From NCBI RefSeq assembly GCF_014651115.1, contig NZ_BMWG01000003.1, positions 377,064 through 441,063 on the forward strand: a stretch of DNA of 64,000 bases, read 5' to 3'. The translations under genes and the position numbers were made by a program. This DNA comes from Streptomyces inusitatus. GTDB taxonomy: Bacteria > Actinomycetota > Actinomycetes > Streptomycetales > Streptomycetaceae. Each line of letters begins with the position of its first letter. Within the stretch, counting starts at the first letter, position 1. The notes beneath the pieces are model-generated. The model saw only the letters and a list, made by a program, of their open reading frames with translations, was not told where the DNA came from and searched no databases. Of this stretch, positions 60,943 through 64,000 are shown piece after piece.

Positions 60943-62439
60943 ATGAACGAGACCGCGCACGCCCTCGGCCGCTCGCCCACCCTCTGGGAGCTGACCCGCC
61001 GCCGCGCCGACCTCACCCCCGACCGGCCCGTCCTCCTCCAGGACGACCGGGCCCTCAGTTTCGGCGAACTGCGCGACGGCGCGGAGACGGTCGCCGCCGG
61101 GCTCTTCGAGCGCGGGGTCCGCCCCGGCACCGTGGTCGCCTGGCAGCTCCCCACCCGTATCGAGACCGTCCTGCTCTCCCTCGCGCTCGCCCGGCTCGGC
61201 GCGGTCCAGTCCCCCGTCATCCCCTTCCACCGCGACCGCGAAGTCGCCTACGTACTGCGCGAGTCCAAGGCCGACTTCTTCGCCGTCCCCGGCGTCTGGC
61301 GCGGTTTCGATCACGCCGCGATGGCCCGCCGCCTCGGCGCGCGCGGCGTCTTCGAGGCGTACGGGGACCTCCCGCGCGGCGACCCCTCGATCCTGCCCCC
61401 GCCGCCCGCCGACGGCACCTCCGTACGCTGGATCCACTGGACCTCCGGCACCACCGCCGACCCCAAGGGCGTCCTGCACACCGACCGCTCCCTGATCGCG
61501 GGCGGCTCCTGCCTCGCCCACGCGCTGCGGCTCACCGCCGACGACATCGGCTCGATCGCCTTCCCGTACGCGCACATAGGCGGCGTGGACTATCTGGTGA
61601 TGCTGCTGATGTACGGCTTCCCCGCCGTCCTCTTCGAGCGGTTCGCCCTCCCCGGGGCGCTCGCCGAGTACCGAAGGCACGGCGTCACCACCGCGGGCGG
61701 CTCGACCGCCTTCTACTCGATGCTCCTCGCCGAGCAGCGCGAGCGCCCCGGCCGCCCGCTGATCCCCACCCTGCGACTGCTGGCGGGCGGCGGCGCGCCC
61801 AGACCGCCGGAGCTGTACCACGCGGTCGTCCGCGAGCTGGGCTGCGAACTCGCCCACGGCTACGGCATGACCGAGGCCCCGATGATCACCATGGGCTCCC
61901 CCGGCGACACCCCCGAGCATCTGGCGAACACCGAGGGCCGCCCGCCGCCCGGGATGGAGATCCGGATCACGGACGGGGAGGTGCGGCTGCGCGGCGAGGC
62001 GGTGTGCCGGGGGTATCTGGACCCGGCGCTGACGGCGGAGGCCTTCGACGAGGACGGCTTTCTGCGCACCGGCGATCTGGGGCGGCTCACCCCTGACGGA
62101 CATCTGGTGCTCACCGGCAGACTCAAGGACATCATCATCCGCAAGGGCGAGAACATCTCCGCGCGCGAGATCGAGGATCTCCTCCACGCCCACCCCGCCG
62201 TCGCCGAGGCCTCCGTCGTCGGCCTGCCCGACCCCGTACGCGGCGAACGCGTCTGCGCGGTGGTGGTCCTCCGTCCCGCCGCCGGGCCGCTCACCCTGCC
62301 CGCCGTCACCGCCTTCCTCCGGAGGCGCGGCCTGGCGGTGCACAAACTCCCCGAGCGACTGGAGACGGTGGCGGAGCTGCCGCGCGGGGGCTCGCTCCGC
62401 AAGGTGCTCAAGCAGCGGCTGCGGGAGCGCTTCTCCTGA
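60943..62439 (+). CDS. AMP-forming acyl-CoA ligase (cyclohexanecarboxylate-CoA ligase-like)
   Basis: 498 residues, ANL superfamily. It has WTSGTTADPKGVLHT (residues about 166-180), YGMTEAPMIT, RTGDLG and the C-terminal hinge GRLKDIIIRKGENIS. The closing catalytic Lys is in GGSLRKVLKQ. AAGGGG lies upstream of the ATG. By sequence it looks closer to alicyclic/aryl acid ligases than to long-chain FadD. Divergent from the amidohydrolase operon. Confidence 0.88.
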   Translation: MNETAHALGRSPTLWELTRRRADLTPDRPVLLQDDRALSFGELRDGAETVAAGLFERGVRPGTVVAWQLPTRIETVLLSLALARLGAVQSPVIPFHRDREVAYVLRESKADFFAVPGVWRGFDHAAMARRLGARGVFEAYGDLPRGDPSILPPPPADGTSVRWIHWTSGTTADPKGVLHTDRSLIAGGSCLAHALRLTADDIGSIAFPYAHIGGVDYLVMLLMYGFPAVLFERFALPGALAEYRRHGVTTAGGSTAFYSMLLAEQRERPGRPLIPTLRLLAGGGAPRPPELYHAVVRELGCELAHGYGMTEAPMITMGSPGDTPEHLANTEGRPPPGMEIRITDGEVRLRGEAVCRGYLDPALTAEAFDEDGFLRTGDLGRLTPDGHLVLTGRLKDIIIRKGENISAREIEDLLHAHPAVAEASVVGLPDPVRGERVCAVVVLRPAAGPLTLPAVTAFLRRRGLAVHKLPERLETVAELPRGGSLRKVLKQRLRERFS

Positions 62440-62507
62440 CAACAGCCGGGGTCATGGGCGCGGGGCTCATGGGCACGGGAGACACGGGCGTGGCATGGGC
62501 GCGAGAC

Positions 62508-63071
62508 TCATGAGTGCGGGGGCAGGTCGAGGATCATCGCGTCCATCACGAATCCATCGGCCCCACCGCGTGCCTCCCCCACCTTTCGGTACCCCCACCG
62601 CCGGTAGGCCGCCAGCGCGGCAGTCGCCTCCGGCCACATATTCAGCATCACCCGCTCCTCGCCCGCCCCCTCGATCAGCGCGTCGTGCAGCCGCCGCCCC
62701 ACGTCCAGCCGCCGCCAACGGGCCCGTACCGCCAGCTCCATCAGCCCGAACGTACGCCGCCCGTCCTCCCGGCCCATCCCCTCGGCCACCGGCGTGATCA
62801 TCCGCTCCCACCAGCCGCTCGCCGCCCCCAGCGGGTGCCCGTACGCCATCCCCACCGGCTCCCCGTCCGCGGCCCGCGCGATCGCCGCCCTGAACCCCGG
62901 CTCCCGCACCTCCGCGTCGAACCGGCGAAAACCCGCCTCCACCCCCTCCGCCGACTCGAAGTACGGCGGCTCCGCGAACACCTCCGCGTACACCTTCCGC
63001 AACTCCCCCTCCGCCCGCGCGGCCCCCGCCCCGTCCAGCCGCTCCACGGTGACCGCCTCCCGCACCGTCAT
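62508..63071 (-). CDS. GNAT family N-acetyltransferase
   Basis: 187 residues, ATG with GGAGGGG upstream. It shows acetyltransferase motifs A/B: GLMELAVRARWRRLDVGRRLHDALI followed by NMWPEATAALAAYRRWGYRKVGE. Substrate unknown. Not linked to the catabolic genes by operon or operator. Confidence 0.85.
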   Translation of the reverse strand: MTVREAVTVERLDGAGAARAEGELRKVYAEVFAEPPYFESAEGVEAGFRRFDAEVREPGFRAAIARAADGEPVGMAYGHPLGAASGWWERMITPVAEGMGREDGRRTFGLMELAVRARWRRLDVGRRLHDALIEGAGEERVMLNMWPEATAALAAYRRWGYRKVGEARGGADGFVMDAMILDLPPHS

Positions 63072-63207
63072 CGCCGTCCCCTCCCGCTCAGTGTCCGGAT
63101 CCAGTAACCATGCCCTCTACACCCACGTCGGGACCCACTCTGACGTGGCAAGGTGGTGGCCGCCACAAGTCCGGAGTCATCACCGTCTACCTCAGAGGTG
63201 TGGCCAC

Positions 63208-63894
63208 GTGCCCCGACCGGTGAAATCGACAACAGCCGCCACCACCGCCGACGAAGACGTCGCGCGACAACAGGCGGAGATCACCCGGCTGCTGCTCCAC
63301 CACATCCACGCACCCCTCGCCGCCGATCTCTACCTCCGCGGCATCCTCCCCGCGCCCGCGCCCGCCGAGGCCGTCCGCTTCGTCATCGGCAGCAGAAAGA
63401 CCCGTACCCCCGAAGGGCTCCTCGGCTACGAGATCCCCCTCCGCGCCAACGGGGAACACGGGGAACTCCGCACCGGCCACGACATCACCGGGATCCTGCG
63501 AACCCTCCTCACCGGCACCCACATCTGGTCCACCAGCCGTGTGAGCGACGTCATGGGCATGACCCTCATCCGCGTCGATCCCGCCACCCTGGCCCCCTGC
63601 ACCGCCAACCGGGACGACCGGGCCCTGACCGTCCTGCACGGCATCACCGCCCCCGCCCCCGAGGAGCGGCCCGACCCCCGGCTGCGCGGATTCCTCTATC
63701 TGACGAAGGACCGGCTCCGCCTCTACCTCGACAGCCCGAGCGCCCCCAGCGTGATCGCCGCCGACGTCCGCCCCTCCGGCGGCGTCACCGCCCTCCTCAC
63801 CGCCCTCCCCTCCCTCCTCGCCGAGGAGAGACTCCGCACGGTCGACGACGCCGATCCGCACTGCCGCTGCCTGGTGGACCTCACCGGCCCCTGA
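63208..63894 (+). CDS. Protein of unknown function
   Basis: 228 residues from the GTG at 63208 with GAGG upstream; the open frame to 62794 overlaps the GNAT gene on the other strand and is rejected. It has no signal peptide or membrane segment. A recognisable pattern is absent; visible features are a helical N-terminus (EITRLLLHHIHAPLAADLYL), DITGILRTLLTG, and a beta-rich C-terminus (LRGFLYLTKDRLRLYLDSPS). Coding is supported by strong GC3 bias. Confidence 0.72.
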   Translation: MPRPVKSTTAATTADEDVARQQAEITRLLLHHIHAPLAADLYLRGILPAPAPAEAVRFVIGSRKTRTPEGLLGYEIPLRANGEHGELRTGHDITGILRTLLTGTHIWSTSRVSDVMGMTLIRVDPATLAPCTANRDDRALTVLHGITAPAPEERPDPRLRGFLYLTKDRLRLYLDSPSAPSVIAADVRPSGGVTALLTALPSLLAEERLRTVDDADPHCRCLVDLTGP

Positions 63895-64000
63895 CCACCT
63901 TGGGGACGGGCGGGCGGGCGGGCCCCGGGTCCGCGGGGGGCGGCCGGCGGGCCCGCGTCCTCCCTCGGCCCGGCCGGGGGCGGGGAGTCAAACCGGGGAC

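Overview
The window is high-GC actinobacterial chromosome and reads as Streptomyces. Codon third positions are strongly G/C, GTG starts and ATGA/GTGA stop-start overlaps are frequent, and there is an AfsK-type kinase, XRE/DUF397/DUF6879 regulatory genes, RsbW-like ATPases and three rare TTA (bldA-type) codons. I see no rRNA, tRNA, CRISPR array, transposase or integrase.

Layout. (1) 0-10.5 kb: seven tandem, same-strand paralogues encoding secreted FG-GAP beta-propeller proteins; copy 3 has lost one blade by an internal in-frame deletion. (2) 10.5-14.5 kb: acyl-CoA ligase divergent from a thiolase-like / DUF35 / crotonase operon. (3) 14.6-20.4 kb: GNAT, afsK with an adjacent two-domain VOC protein (possible KbpA), a TetR regulator and an L,D-transpeptidase. 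(4) 20.5-26.1 kb: a giant secreted protein with a choice-of-anchor A domain and 13 near-identical 111-residue SpaA-like repeats. (5) 26-36 kb: AraC/NmrA pair, ACAD plus F420-type reductase, thiolase-like gene, MerR-VOC pair, TetR/PNPOx pair, DUF35 protein, FAD oxidoreductase. (6) 36-45.3 kb: secreted protein, small HTH, ATPase, XRE-TPR, DUF397, ydcF- and wbqC-like remnants, then an accessory-looking cluster (XRE-DUF5753, DUF6879, AHCY-like Rossmann protein, NUDIX, HAD, O-acetyltransferase), and a cold-shock gene. (7) 45.5-62.4 kb: ADP-forming acyl-CoA synthetase, crotonase, flavin reductase, MFS, GlxA-type regulator, ADH-ACAD-SDR operon, cyclase, ATPase, ACAD-ACAD-amidohydrolase operon and a second AMP-forming ligase. 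(8) 62.5-64 kb: GNAT and an unknown protein.

The main unifying signal is a palindrome, consensus CTGAYGnnCCGTCAG, found at nine good and two weaker positions over about 49 kb. The good sites lie just upstream of eight scattered transcription units of CoA-ester catabolism: ligases, four acyl-CoA dehydrogenases, crotonases, thiolase-like/DUF35 pairs, SDR, ADH, amidohydrolase and flavin reductase. Unrelated genes (kinase, surface protein, regulators) between them lack it. I infer one regulon for degrading a steroid-, terpenoid- or alicyclic-acid-like substrate through heteromeric ACADs and Ltp-like aldolases. The regulator is not proven; the TetR gene at 18938 is the best local candidate because a degenerate copy overlaps its start codon. 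No ring-cleavage genes (KstD, HsaC type) are present, so the substrate is unknown.
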